Both the position numbers and the translations under genes were made by a program. Below are positions 16,437-29,224 of a stretch of DNA of 64,000 nt, in pieces. Under the pieces are notes generated by a model. The model was given only the letters and a program-made list of their open reading frames with translations, did no database searches and was not told where the DNA came from. Origin of the DNA: Cordia subcordata (lineage: Eukaryota; Streptophyta; Magnoliopsida; Boraginales; Cordiaceae); NCBI GenBank assembly GCA_028554755.1, contig JAPTOF010000016.1, forward strand, positions 7,477,001 through 7,541,000, written 5' to 3'. Each line of letters begins with the position of its first letter. Positions within the stretch are counted from its first letter, which is position 1.

Positions 16437-16817
16437 ATGCAGCTATTACTGCGGCAGACGGCAGAGAAAGCACGCGAGAGAATACGCAGCTTGGCCGACG
16501 CGAACGCGGTGGTGGTGTTCACACTCAGCCGCTGCTGCATGGGCCATGTAGTGAAGCATCTACTCTTTGGCCTTGGTGTCAGCCCTACCATTGTTGAGCT
16601 TGACCATGATGCTTCCGGCCATGAAACTTATGAATTGTTGTTACTGTTTCAGCCCGCTGCCGCCGCTGGCAAAGGCGTCCGCCACCATCAGCTGCTGCCT
16701 CTTCCGGCCATCTTCATCGGTGGAAAGTTCTTGGGTGGTGTTGAAACTCTCATCGCTTGCCATATCAATGGCAACCTTGTGCCTCTTCTCAAGAATGCTG
16801 GTGCTTTGTGGCTGTGA
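16437..16817 (+). CDS. CC-type (ROXY-like) glutaredoxin, copy 1
   Basis: Intronless, 126 aa. Glutaredoxins of the land-plant CC class act with glutathione and, in characterised members, bind TGA transcription factors in the nucleus. The start chosen is the first ATG; the frame stays open 11 codons further upstream, but only to a TTG. Visible features are an N-terminal helix rich in Arg/Glu, a beta strand VVVFTL, active site C33-C34-M35-G36 in SRCCMGHVVK, ELDHD, a glutathione-binding LPAIFIGGKFLGG stretch (about 89-101), and a C-terminal ALWL. ALWL is the motif needed for TGA-dependent function in known ROXYs. A Gly at the fourth active-site position is less usual than Cys or Ser. The protein is identical to copy 2. 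Confidence 0.94.
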   Translation: MQLLLRQTAEKARERIRSLADANAVVVFTLSRCCMGHVVKHLLFGLGVSPTIVELDHDASGHETYELLLLFQPAAAAGKGVRHHQLLPLPAIFIGGKFLGGVETLIACHINGNLVPLLKNAGALWL

Positions 16818-17651
16818 TATCATCATTAACTTATTATTACATAGCTAAAAAGCTCTAACTTTTAGACACATGGGTAGTTGTTTCTTATGATGTATGCTCT
16901 TTTGTTTTACTTTAATTTGATGTCCATCATCAATCAAATTGTTCTGCATGTTTAACTCTCTTTGCTGGCTGCTCTTAGATCCATGTAGTTTCTATGCATG
17001 CTAAGTGAATTTAGTATATTCTTCTTTCTTCCTTTCCTTTTTCCTACGTATGATTTTCCTTTTTTTATTTTGTTTTCATTATATTATGTTAGCTTTTTTT
17101 TTTCCTTCCCACTAAAAGCAACACCGTCAATGAGAAATATTTCTCGGGTTAACACTCCTTTCAAATCATCTCCAAGAGTAGTCTTCAGTCCATCCCGAGG
17201 TTCTTCCACGGGAAGCCAACCTAAAGTTATAGTAAATCCATAATTATATTAGTTTTCCATGCAATTTTGTAGATGTCCTCTGGGTTTATACCAACATCAT
17301 AATTCTGAAAAACTAAAAAAATGTAAGATCAAGCGACTCATATTTTTTTTTCTAAGTTAATATGGATAGACAAACAGAAGTCAAATTAGAGTTAAAAATA
17401 AAGACACTAAACCTGATTAACTTACTATAAATAACACTTTTCTAATTTGTGGTTTGTTGGAACAAGTTGATTATACCTATGATATGGGTGTGGGTGAGGG
17501 GGTGAGCCGGTCTACCTTTGGAATTTTGTAGCCTTAGAGATAGTTAACATAGCTATTAGGAAGGTTTTTTTTTTCTTTTTGCGCACACACACACACATAT
17601 AGGAAAAAAAGACCTACATGTTCCTCAAATATGTGTTTTATTCCAAACAAG
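16818..17651. other. GRX 3' flank, copy 1
   Basis: Contains probable GRX 3' UTR, pyrimidine-rich DNA and a short (CA)n run near 17583-17598. No gene was recognised; a plus-strand frame ending near 17243 is mostly F/L low complexity and was not accepted. Confidence 0.4.
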
Positions 17652-17659
17652 TAATTTTT

Positions 17660-18592
17660 GGAAAAAATTCACGTTGCCCTCCTGTAATATGCGAAAGTAT
17701 CACGTCCCCTCCCCCCCATATTCCAAAAACTTCAAACCGTCCCCTTGTATTTTTTCAAAACTTATCACGTTAACTCCCTCCATCCATTTTTTTTGTCGAA
17801 TTTGAGCCACACGCGCTACAATTGCAACTGGTCTAATATTTTTAATCAGTTTGTCCTCTATTTGGACGAAAATATCCTTGATAGCATCATCTTCTTCTTC
17901 ATCATCTTCATCTTTATCATCAACATCATCTTACCCTCAATATGTGTATGTATGTATATATACATCAGCTAATCCATTTTTTTAGTCACAATAATCTACA
18001 CTTTCACACCCATCAAAATTACAAGCAAATCTCTTTTCTTCATCTTCTTCATCATCTTCATCTTCATCATCAACATTATCTTACTCTTATAATATGTGTA
18101 TGTATGTATATATACATCAACTAATCCATTTTCTTAGTCACAATAATCTTCACTTTCACACCTATCAAAATTATGAGCAAATCTCTTTTGAAGCCTTGCA
18201 AAGCCAAACAAAAAATTACTTTCACCCATCATTACAATACAATTAGATGCTCTTCATATCGTGCTTCGATCAAGAAGTTAGCTTAACCATCTTCTTTCTT
18301 TTTCTTTTTTTTCTTTCAGACATCGGGGTGGAGGATTGGGAATTAGGAATTTTAGGTACTTTATTATATAAGCATTAGGTTTATTTTACTTATCGACAAC
18401 AATTTTTATTACTTTATTTCATGTGTAAATTGGTCATTTCAAACTTATATTTAACATCATAACATTTAACTAATGGTAAGGGAGAGTGTAATCAATTCAG
18501 AAAAAATACAAGGGACAATCTGAAGTTTTGGAAATATAAGAGTGTAACGTAATACTTTCGCATATCATGGGGGGTAACGTGAAATTTACCCC
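17660..18592. mobile_element. Long-TIR MITE (about 0.93 kb), unit 1
   Basis: Inverted ends of about 130-150 bp share TTCACGTT(G/A)CCC, TATGCGAAAGTAT(C/T)ACG, CAAAAACTTCA-type and CCCTTGTATTTTTTC blocks in reverse complement. The element is flanked by the 8-bp direct repeat TAATTTTT at 17652-17659 and 18593-18600, a size typical of hAT and close to MULE elements. The interior has CATCTTCTTC-rich low complexity and a two-unit repeat of about 180 bp (17938-18190), each unit carrying ATATGTGTATGTATGTATAT. There is no transposase. Confidence 0.75.
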
Positions 18593-19135
18593 TAATTTTT
18601 TATAATCCCTTAGGGGATCCTTCCAATACATGGATTTTGTTAAAAGACCAAAAATACCCTCACATTGTTAGTCATATTCTGCAATTGGTATATAACCTTT
18701 ATATCTAACAATTCACTAGATACCTTTTTTTCTATTTTCATACTTTTTGCTAACAAGTTCATACCAATTTCTTTCATTACTTAAAAATTTAAAAATTCAA
18801 TAATTAAAATTTTAAAAATTAAAGATATCAAAATGTACAACTTAAAAATAAAAATTAAAAAAATTAAAGAATTATGAGATTAAGATTTTAAGAGGTTAGA
18901 AATAAAAAAATTAACAATCTTTAAAACCAAAAAGAATTAAAATATTAAAATCAAATAAGTAAAATCATAAATAGCATTTTAAATTGCAATTTTAACCAAA
19001 CAAATTATAACTTATAACTTATAACTTATAATTATAGCATTTTAAATTGAAATTTATAATTATAACTTATAATTATAAAAATTATTTTTAATTTCTTTTA
19101 TTAAAATTACAATCTAAAGTGCTATTTATGATTTT
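18593..19135. mobile_element. Foldback element B, left part only (truncated at duplication junction)
   Basis: Identical in content to the left arm, centre and first part of the right arm of the intact element at 30172-31103. It stops abruptly at GATTTTA, where foldback A sequence (AGTTCGAAATCG) begins. This is the junction of the tandem duplication. Confidence 0.85.
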
Positions 19136-19518
19136 AAGTTCGAAATCGCATTTCTTTTGTTTGATATTCGGTGTTTCAACCTTGCTCTACTAGTTAAACA
19201 AGCATGGTGTATCCTTACAAATTCGAATTTGCTTGTGCACAAAGTTCTTTATGGTATCTAATTATGCCAACGCCAATTTCGAACTTTGAAAGTTCGAAAT
19301 CGAACTTTCAAAGTTCGAAATTGTATTTCTTTTGTTTGAAATCGTATTTTTTATTCAAAATTATTTTTTTGTTTGAACATGGGCCAAAAAATATAATCGA
19401 ACTTTCGAAGTTCGAATTCGAATTTTGAAAATTCGAAAAGTCTATTTTTGCAAACCTTTAAAAATTGGGTTAATTTTGAAACCATTTAAAAAAATAAGGT
19501 TAAAAATAAAAATTATCC
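19136..19518. mobile_element. Foldback element A, right half (truncated)
   Basis: Matches 7563-7945, i.e. part of the centre plus the whole right arm, and is followed by the same 10-bp AAGGATAGAC (19519-19528). The left arm is missing, because the duplication breakpoint fell in the centre of the parent element. Confidence 0.9.
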
Positions 19519-20824
19519 AAGGATAGACCTCGATCTTGATATCCTGTCTCAATTTTCTGACCCATGTGCACCTTTGGTGTGTGATCCTTTCTATCCCCAA
19601 CACATGTCATCACAAAGGTTCTATAAATGACCCACACCCACAAGAATCAAGGTAAGTCTTTCCGTTTTGAGGATACTTCTAAAAAGAGAAAATATTTTCC
19701 ACACTCTCTCTTTCTTTTAAGAACATTTCATAGATATTTTCTGACTTGAGCTCAAAGAGTCTTTGACTGGCACCATACTAGTGTCAAGCCCTCATTGTTT
19801 AGTAGAATACGTCATTGCTGGACCCACCTTATTGAAATTTCTTTTTTTCAACTGGTTCTTAGCGAATTAAAAACCTTTAATCACAATGAATTATTATACT
19901 ACTGGACCATTCATCCTTGGGCATATTGGCAATGGTTTTGGTTTTTGACTTGCACTAAATTTATTCATTTATTTATTTTAATTTTGGGGGCTAAGCTTAT
20001 CCTATAGTCAAACGAAGGCTTCATGTATTGTTCATGAAATGAATAAATGATTAACACAAAGCAATATGCTTTATACCGAAAGAATAAAACCGGAATAATT
20101 GGTTTGGAGAATTGTTTAGCAAACAAGCTGATCTTTTTCTGTTCCAACAGACCATTTGATTAATATTAGAGGGAAATATAACTGATCTAAACTATTATTA
20201 CAGTCCATATTTGGTGTTTGACTTTCTTTTTCTTCTTTTAAAACTATCAAAACTTTGACTGCGTCATTTTTTTTTTAATATATATCAATGATTTATACCT
20301 TAATTAAAAAGAGAAAAAAAAAAAGAAGAAAAACTACACACTCCGGGGCACCTTGACTTTTCTAGTCGGCCATTCTACTACAAGAAGCGCAAAAGTGATT
20401 CCTCTGGTGACAAGGTCAAATAGAAATGATAATACTTAAAAATATGTTTATAACATTATAAGACAAATTTAATGATGATAAACTATCATAATATTACTTA
20501 ACGAAAGGAGAATGTATCATTAATGTAGCATCATTGTATTCCTTTGCATAAAATCTCGAAACTTAGCTGGCTTCAAATTTTGATCAAATTAATAACTAGA
20601 AAGAACATGATTTTACATGCTATACCATTTATAGAACCATTTGCCATATAAAAGAATTCAGGATTTGAAAAGATTTAAACATGAGCCAGAAAGATCTAAC
20701 AGGATAAAATTTTTGTGTTTATTTGTTTGTTCTCTGGAAGAAAAAAAAGAATAATAACATTAATTTTCTTGAAAAATAAAGATGAAATGAATTGTCAAAC
20801 AAAAATAATTTGATTACTTTAAAA

Positions 20825-20908
20825 TGTCAGAAGTGGGATTTGAACCCACGCCCTCTCACGAGGACCAGAACTTGAGTCTGGCGCCTTAGACCACTCGGCC
20901 ATCCTGAC
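20825..20908 (-). tRNA. tRNA-Leu (CAA), copy 2
   Basis: Identical to the gene at 9251-9334, including anticodon loop CTCAAGT, internal A and B boxes and the TTTT terminator. Both copies look functional. Confidence 0.96.
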
Positions 20909-21932
20909 TGGATGATGATGCTTTAACGAACAACACCAATACTATTGTATTATAAATGTGATTAAAGGGCTAAAATAATATAGATACATCACAGCTATCA
21001 AATTTTGCTCATAAAATCATGATATTATGAAAGGATTTTCATTTTATTTTATATACTTAACCTTTGTGGAATGAAAATAATTTAATATACAAAATCTTCA
21101 TTACATTTTTTAGTATGAAAACAGATAATTCAATGTACAAAATTTATCCAATCACGAGAATAGTTAAAAAGATAAATCCTCCTTGGTTTATCGTACTTGA
21201 AATATTGAAGGGGTCACTTGCACTATAAAGTTTAAATGCAAGAGCCCCAATGCCAAAGCTAAAATCATTTCAATCTTTTGTGAACCAATTTGGGTTTTAT
21301 CAAACATCCACATAGTACAATAATAATTTTATTGTTGTGATATGGTCACTAAAAACTTCCCCGATTGATAAAAGTAGGTGATTTTGAAAATGCAAGAACT
21401 GCAAACAAAATGTGCTTGTAGAGCAATACAATTATAATCACCAAAACAATATATAATAATATGACTGAGGTCCTAATGATGTCAAAGTAAGACTAGTAGA
21501 ATAAATCTAAAATGGTCCAATCCTTTCCTAGACCTATCCATTTCTATGGGCTTAGCTTTTTTTGGTTTGTGGCGTGTAAAGTGAGAGCTCATGAATATAC
21601 CCTTATCTGAGCAACTAAAATTACTCATGACTTTATCCTAATCAATGATATCTCTTCTAATCTTTTCATCCTATCTTAAGTGATAAATGCCTCAAATATT
21701 TAAAATCTAATAGTCTTTACTGTCACTAATTTGTATAGATAAAAATGAAATTTTGATTATTTTCTATTTGTTACCTATTCTTTTTCTATTTTAGCTTCTT
21801 CTTGCGCTTTTAAAGCCGAACAAACCTAGTTAAACAGCAGAGATGAGAAAATTTTAGATATTTGAGTATAAGAAAACATTTTGAACAAATCAAAACCCTT
21901 TATAGTACATATCATTGTCACTATTCTTGTCA

Positions 21933-21963
<31 letters not shown>

Positions 21964-23220
21964 TAAATATATTTAAAAAAAAATTGATTCTTTTTTCTAA
22001 TGTGACTAAGTTTATGCCCATGCGAAATAAATCTTTAGAATAAAATAGAAAAATTTTAAAGAAATAAAATAGTAAAAACTAACCAAAAAATATATAATGT
22101 ATTATAAAATATAAAAATGATATTATAACTATATATATCTAAAAAGAATTATATTTTTTTTTACTTTTGAAAAATAGGCATACATGGATATTAGAAATAC
22201 AAGACCTATCCCCTTAGTTATTCTAAAGATCAATTAAAATTAAAATGTAATATTTAATTTTAAATAAAGACCAAATCTTTTCTGTGACAAATATAAATGA
22301 AAGAGTTTAAAAAAACTTATCTAATAATTGCTCAATTATTTAAAATTCCAATATCTATTAAAATGACACATAAAATTTAGAAATGCATAAAATACCTACT
22401 TCATTAATTAACTATCAAATAAGATATGATATATAAGAAAAAGTCAACTTGACCATAAAATTATATTTATATGAAACAACATAAGATATAATATTTAATA
22501 AAGTATCTGTTACATGACAATGTTGAATTATGAAATATACTAAAACATAAATATGTAAATATGTTAAAATATGCATTCATTTTCTTTTTCTTTTTATCTT
22601 TTGTTATAGTTATTGATCATAATAAATCTCAACCAAAACCTCTAGAGGCTGAAGAGAAGATTTTGAGTTAATCACAACTCTTTGCTATTTATCATCCTTA
22701 CGTTCTATGCATGCTCATCAAAAGTAAGATCAACATATACATCTATTAAGCTCTATTGGTAGAATATTTCATACAAAAACCATGAAGGACATTTTTAGAT
22801 ATTTGATTAGAAGAAAATATTTTTGAATTAATCAAAACTCATTTTAGATATTTGAGTATAATAAAGATTTGATTATTTTTCTAGCTAGACCAGATTTATA
22901 CCTATGCAGTATGTGGGATAATTTTTTCTTTAAGATGTAGAAATCTTTTTTAAAATAAAAAATAGATTTTTTTAAAAATAAAACAAAATAGTAAATACTA
23001 AACTAAAAATATATTTATGAATAATAAGTCAGATTTGAAAATAATCGATTAATGACAATTAAGTTAATTATCCCTTATTGTGTTGAACAGATATATAGAG
23101 ACTACCAAAAAAAAAAAGGATGCAATTCAACCAAATGTAGGTTGAACTAAAGGGTACATGATCATTTAATAAAACATTGATTATTAATATTTATTTCTTT
23201 TAAAAATGAGAGCATAACAA

Positions 23221-23277
<57 letters not shown>

Positions 23278-23848
23278 TATATATAGTTCTAAAAAGAATA
23301 ATACTATTTACCTTTGAGGAATAGATATACACGTATATATTAGAAATACAAAACCTATAACCATATACCTTAGTAGCTTTGAACATAAATTAAAATTAAA
23401 ATGTAATATCTAATTTGATTAGAGGGCCAAATTTTATCTGCAATAATTATAAATAAAGAGGGCAACATGCCAACCTGCCAACGAGCCAAGAGTACCCGTA
23501 AAAAACTGACCCAACCTGATCCAATTTAAATAGGTCGGGTCAACTTGACCAATCCAGTTTGGCAGCTCTAGATATAATATGTCATAACACACACATATAA
23601 ATATATATGTAAGATAAATATAATATTTGACAAAGTATATGTTATATTACAATTTTGAATTATGAAAAATAAGATAAAATATATAAATATAAACATGTTA
23701 TATTAGATATTAATTTTCTTTTTATTTTTTATCTATTACAATTTTGGATGAGAGCAAATCTTAACTACACTGATGATATTTGAGAATCCTACAACAAACA
23801 AAATATTTCTGAGTTAATCAAAATATTGTTAGTAGATATCTTGACCAC
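20909..23848. other. AT-rich intergenic DNA upstream of GH5 copy 2
   Basis: Second copy of 9335-12277, including the decayed tandem duplication (about 21845-23931) and the (AT)n(AG)n microsatellite (about 23220-23274). No gene was recognised. Confidence 0.6.
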
Positions 23849-23927
23849 ACTATATATATGCTATCGTAAAACAAAGTTAGGATGAACACTCAATAGGCAC
23901 TATTACTTAAACATTTCACGCAAAACC

Positions 23928-24715
23928 ATGAAGCCCATCTTCATAATCACGTTGCCACTCGTACTCATCTCCTTAGCAACACAATCCTATTCACTTCCGC
24001 TCTCAACAAGATCGAGATACATTGTGGACGAGGAAACAGGCGAACGCGTAAAACTAGCCTGCGCCAATTGGGCAGGTCACCTATCACCCATGTTGCCAGA
24101 AGGGCTAGACAAGCAGCCCTTGAGCCACATTGCTAGGCACATAGCGTTAATGGGGTTCAATTGCGTGCGTTTGACATGGGCTATCCACATGTTCACACGC
24201 CACTCGAACCTCACCGTCGCGCAATCTCTTCAGGATCTTGGCTTGACGGACGCCATTGCTGCCATGTCCAAGCACAACCCTCAGATTCTTAGCCTCACTG
24301 TTGTTGATGCCCAGAAGGCTGTGATTGAGCAGCTTGGTGAACATGGAGTTATGGTGGTTCTTGATAACCATGTCAGTCAACCTATGTGGTGTTGTAATGA
24401 GAATGATGGGAATGGTTTCTTTGGTGACAAGTATTTTGATCCTAAGGAATGGTTACAAGGGTTGGCTATTGTGGCCCATCGTTACAAGAACACCCCTATG
24501 GTACGTAAAAATTTTTGTGTATAGCAAGAGTTTTGTTGTTATGTTATGTTATTTATATTTAGACTTGCACTCTCTGATTACTGAATATTTGTATTATGAG
24601 ATACACTAGGCTAAGGGTTGTCAACTATAATTAATATATATGAATTATAATATTATTAAAATTTTTAAATATATTTGACCAACTTTAAATTTGCAAATGA
24701 CACTCATTATTTGAC

Positions 24716-24764
<49 letters not shown>

Positions 24765-26772
24765 AAAAAATAAATGAGTTTTATTTATGAACTTTTTGTT
24801 TGATAATATTAGCCAATTGCAAAATCAACCAAACATAAAGACAAAAAACTTATATAAGGCAATCTTGTAATGTTGTCATGAGATAGTAAAATATTTGTTT
24901 TGTATATTTATCTTTTAAATTATTTATATTTTGTTATGAAAATTCGGATTCCACCGCTGAATTTGGATGTCATCTAACTAATGATTTTGTCAATGTAGGT
25001 TGTTGCCATGAGCATGAGAAATGAGCTTCGTGGTCCACTGCAAAACGAAAGTGTATGGTATAACTACATGGAGAAGGGTGCAAGAATCATTCACAGAGCA
25101 AACCCTAACCTACTAGTGATTTTCTCAGGATTAGATTATGATCTCGAGTTTAGGTTCCTAAACCAAAGGCCTTTAAGGGTAAACCTGAAAAATAAGTTGG
25201 TTTACGAGACACATCGATACGCATTTTCAGAAGGACAAGATGACTTCTGGTTGAACCAACCATTAAACAAAGTGTGTGACAATGTTACACAAGAAATTAA
25301 CCAAAAAGCAGGGTTTTTATTAGAGGGCAAAAATGCTGCTCCTCTTTTATTAGTGAATTTGGGATAAATCAGTTGGGGATCAATGAGGCTGACAATGTGT
25401 TCTTGAGTTGCTTTTTAAGCTACTTAGCAGAAAAAGACTTGGATTGGGCAGTTTGGGCTTTCCAAGGAAGCTACTATTTTAGAGAAGGTAAAGTTGGCAC
25501 GGAGGAAACTTATGGCATGATGAATTCTAGTTGGAAAACACTTAGAAGCCCTGAATTTCATTCCAAGCTACAGCTCATTCAAAGGAAAATCCAAGGTATG
25601 GATATCATATATGGTCTAATGTGTTACAGTGGCGAAGCCAGATTTATTGTTCATTAAGGGAGTCAAAAATGTTTAAACAAATTAAATATACATATATATG
25701 TGTGTATATATATATATGTATATATATATATAAGTTTCATTAATTTATAATAAAGTTAAAAACATGCACTACAAGTTTTCATATTTTTCATAAGTTACGT
25801 AATCATTTCACTATTCACTATTGATTATGTCAAATAAATATCTCTTAATGTGCCCAATTGTTACAAAGTAAAGGGTGCTTCCTAGTCGTAATTGATAGCT
25901 TAAGTTGCAGGAAATAGGACAACAAGGTTTTATTGACGTATGCAAGATTAATTTTTACTAAATATTTTATGTACTTTATTGTTTTATAAAATTAGTTGTG
26001 AGTTATTTCATTGATTTTGCAAGGTTAATATTGTTAAATTAAAAATAAGAATATCTTTTTTAATTAAAATCAAATTTGTTCATTTATCTTCATTAAAATA
26101 TGAAATGTGGAAATAATGGGTGATTTATAAATTTAAAGTATATCATATATATATAATAATTTCAATAAAATCTTAACTTACATAAAACAATGTTTATTTA
26201 TCAAATCGAAGGGTCATAATTGTACATAGCTCCGTAAATGAAAGTGTAGACTAGTAAATGAACTTTTAAACTAGTTCATGACTTTTTAAAAGCCGATTAC
26301 AATTAATGAGAATTGATTTTTATACGCAGACCCAAACTCAAAGAATTCGCCATACTACGTAATGTACCACCCAAAGAGCGGGCGTTGTGTAGGGACAGGC
26401 AACAACGATGAGGTCTACGCAGGTGACTGCCGGAGCCTGAGCAAATGGAGCCATGACGGAGACGGTACTCCGATCCGGCTAAAGGGGACACTCCTGTGTC
26501 TAACAGCCGTAGGGGATGGTCTGCCGGTTGCACTGTCCACCAACTGCATGAGCGAGCAGAGTGCGTGGAAAATTGCTTCCAATTCCAATTATCAGCTTTC
26601 TAACAAAGACGGGAATGGCAATGAATTGTGCTTGGAGTGGGACTCTAATTACTCCGGCAAGATTTTGACCAAGAAATGCATTGGTTTGGAAGATGAAATT
26701 GATGAGGAGCATCCTAAGTATTATGAGAATCCCCAAACCCAATGGTTTAAGCTTATCACAGCTAATGTTTAG
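23928..26772 (+). pseudogene. GH5 glycoside hydrolase copy 2, frameshifted before the nucleophile
   Basis: Exons corresponding to copy 1 are 23928-24500, 24999-25595 and 26330-26772, with all splice sites kept. Exon 2 is one base shorter: a run of five T in copy 1 (13791-13795) is four T here (25345-25348). The frame then reads AAPLLLVNLG and stops at 25365-25367, so the product would end at about residue 313. It lacks nucleophile E311 with its FISEFG context, the rest of the barrel and the whole lectin-like domain. The acid/base E200 half is intact. The remaining sequence downstream is undamaged, so the lesion is very recent or is a homopolymer base-call error in the assembly; the sequence alone cannot separate these. 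Confidence 0.85.
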
Positions 26773-28006
26773 AATATTCTGAAACTTAGTCTTACGTTTT
26801 TTTAGTTTAGCATTTTGTGTTTTCTAGTTTTTGGTTGAAACAGAGTACTTTGGGTAGAACAATAATTATAATAAGATAGTTAAAATAGATCCACCACCGT
26901 TATATGATATTATTCTTCCCTACTGTCTTTTTCTTCTTTTTTTTTACTATTCTCTCTGTCTTTTCTGAAACAGTTACCATTTCTACAGTTATAAATGTTA
27001 TAAATGTTTATAGTTTGGTCCAGAGCAAGCAAACAAGAATAATTGCATCATTAATTTTCCTGACACACGGGGAGCGACAAATGCACTGCGTAAGCATCCC
27101 AATCCCACAAAAAAAAAGAAAAAAAAGACAATGTGCGTAATATAATTTAAGCCAGCTACACGTGAGGGTTTGTACGATCTGTCTGTAAGTTGGGGTCAAA
27201 GCTATTTTGCATTTTCGGGAACAGATTTAAAATATTACTTTAAAAAGTTTTACTAATATTTTTCTAAATAACAATTAATTTATCCAATTATATTAAAATC
27301 TTAAATATACTCTAACGAGGGGTATACGAAGGTGTCATTTCTTAATTTGCACTTAGCCAAAAAGAAAAACAAAGGATAAAATATCCGTTACCCAATAGTT
27401 TTTATCTATTTCAAAACTTATTAGAACATTGATGCATTCTGTATTTTAATTTTAAAAAGTGACATATAATTTCATAGTGTAATATTTTCCATTTAAGTTA
27501 GTAAGTAGACAAAATTTGCACTGTACTATATATTTTTACAAAAACATCCTTATTTATCATTACAGGATATGTTAATGTTAAAAAGGGTAAGTCAACTTTT
27601 TAATACTTTGATTAACGCTATTAAAATAATAATGAAAAAAGAGTGATTATATCACGTTTTGTAAAGTACAAGTAACAATAGTCTGGCAAATTACAAGTGA
27701 CAATATGAAAATAAAATAATAATGAGAAAAAGCGATTATGTCACCTTTTAAAAAGAACAAAAGGACAAGTAGTAATTTATAACCGGCAATGTGAGAAATT
27801 GCAAAACAAACAGAGTAATAAATTAATTAGACAAATTTATATATTTTCTAAAAATTCTCACAAAAGGGTTTTAGAACCTTTTAAAGTGTTGAGATAGATA
27901 CATGTACAAACTCCTTTTATAACCTATTCACTTGACTTTTGTCTTGTGACAAAGTACCAACATTAAGCAACATTTGCGGGAGACCAGGAAGCTGGAGAAC
28001 AACAAC
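26773..28006. other. Intergenic DNA between GH5 and GRX, copy 2
   Basis: Counterpart of 15204-16436 with a few homopolymer-length differences. No gene was recognised. Confidence 0.5.
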
Positions 28007-28387
28007 ATGCAGCTATTACTGCGGCAGACGGCAGAGAAAGCACGCGAGAGAATACGCAGCTTGGCCGACGCGAACGCGGTGGTGGTGTTCACACTCAGCC
28101 GCTGCTGCATGGGCCATGTAGTGAAGCATCTACTCTTTGGCCTTGGTGTCAGCCCTACCATTGTTGAGCTTGACCATGATGCTTCCGGCCATGAAACTTA
28201 TGAATTGTTGTTACTGTTTCAGCCCGCTGCCGCCGCTGGCAAAGGCGTCCGCCACCATCAGCTGCTGCCTCTTCCGGCCATCTTCATCGGTGGAAAGTTC
28301 TTGGGTGGTGTTGAAACTCTCATCGCTTGCCATATCAATGGCAACCTTGTGCCTCTTCTCAAGAATGCTGGTGCTTTGTGGCTGTGA
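28007..28387 (+). CDS. CC-type (ROXY-like) glutaredoxin, copy 2
   Basis: 126 aa, intronless, same protein as 16437-16817: active site CCMG at residues 33-36, LPAIFIGGKFLGG and terminal ALWL. The upstream leader is nearly identical too (one G is added near 27785), so both copies probably have the same regulation and raise the dose of this redox regulator. No lesion was seen. Confidence 0.94.
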   Translation: MQLLLRQTAEKARERIRSLADANAVVVFTLSRCCMGHVVKHLLFGLGVSPTIVELDHDASGHETYELLLLFQPAAAAGKGVRHHQLLPLPAIFIGGKFLGGVETLIACHINGNLVPLLKNAGALWL

Positions 28388-29216
28388 TATCATCATTAAC
28401 TTATTATTACATAGCTAAAAAGCTCTAACTTTTAGACACATGGGTAGTTGTTTCTTATGATGTATGCTCTTTTGTTTTACTTTAATTTGATGTCCATCAT
28501 CAATCAAATTGTTCTGCATGTTTAACTCTCTTTGCTGGCTGCTCTTAGATCCATGTAGTTTCTATGCATGCTAAGTGAATTTAGTATATTCTTCTTTCTT
28601 CCTTTCCTTTTTCCTACGTATGATTTTCCTTTTTTTATTTTGTTTTCATTATATTATGTTAGCTTTTTTCCTTCCCACTAAAAGCAACACCGTCAATGAG
28701 AAATATTTCTCGGGTTAACACTCCTTTCAAATCATCTCCAAGAGTAGTCTTCAGTCCATCCCGAGGTTCTTCCACGGGAAGCCAACCTAAAGTTATAGTA
28801 AATCCATAATTATATTAGTTTTCCATGCAATTTTGTAGATGTCCTCTGGGTTTATACCAACATCATAATTCTGAAAAACTAAAAAATGTAAGATCAAGCG
28901 ACTCATATTTTTTTTTCTAAGTTAATATGGATAGACAAACAGAAGTCAAATTAGAGTTAAAAATAAAGACACTAAACCTGATTAACTTACTATAAATAAC
29001 ACTTTTCTAATTTGTGGTTTGTTGGAACAAGTTGATTATACCTATGATATGGGTGTGGGTGAGGGGGTGAGCCGGTCTACCTTTGGAATTTTGTAGCCTT
29101 AGAGATAGTTAACATAGCTATTAGGAAGGTTTTTTTTTTCTTTTTGCACACACACACACACATATAGGAAAAAAAGACCTACATGTTCCTCAAATATGTG
29201 TTTTATTCCAAACAGG
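28388..29216. other. GRX 3' flank, copy 2
   Basis: Counterpart of 16818-17651, differing mainly in T-run and (CA)n length. No gene was recognised. Confidence 0.4.
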
Positions 29217-29224
29217 TAATTTTT

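Larger units (their letters stand above)
7563..19135 (+). repeat. Tandem duplication, unit 1 (about 11.57 kb)
   Basis: This block recurs in the same orientation as 19136-30715. Matching landmarks are tRNA-Leu 9251/20825, GH5 start 12357/23928, GH5 stop 15203/26772 and GRX start 16437/28007. Offsets drift only from 11573 to 11569, through small indels. The left breakpoint lies in the unpaired centre of foldback A. The right end of the unit is in the right arm of foldback B, which is truncated at the junction. Confidence 0.97.

Noticed and set aside
17745..18124. Frames with FFFIIFIF and HHLHLHHQH runs, and counterparts at 29183-29697
   Set aside because: Low-complexity CATCTTCTTC repeats inside a MITE.
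19965..20147. 60-codon minus-strand frame present only in the second tandem unit
   Set aside because: It is created by a small indel difference near 19989 and has no family features.
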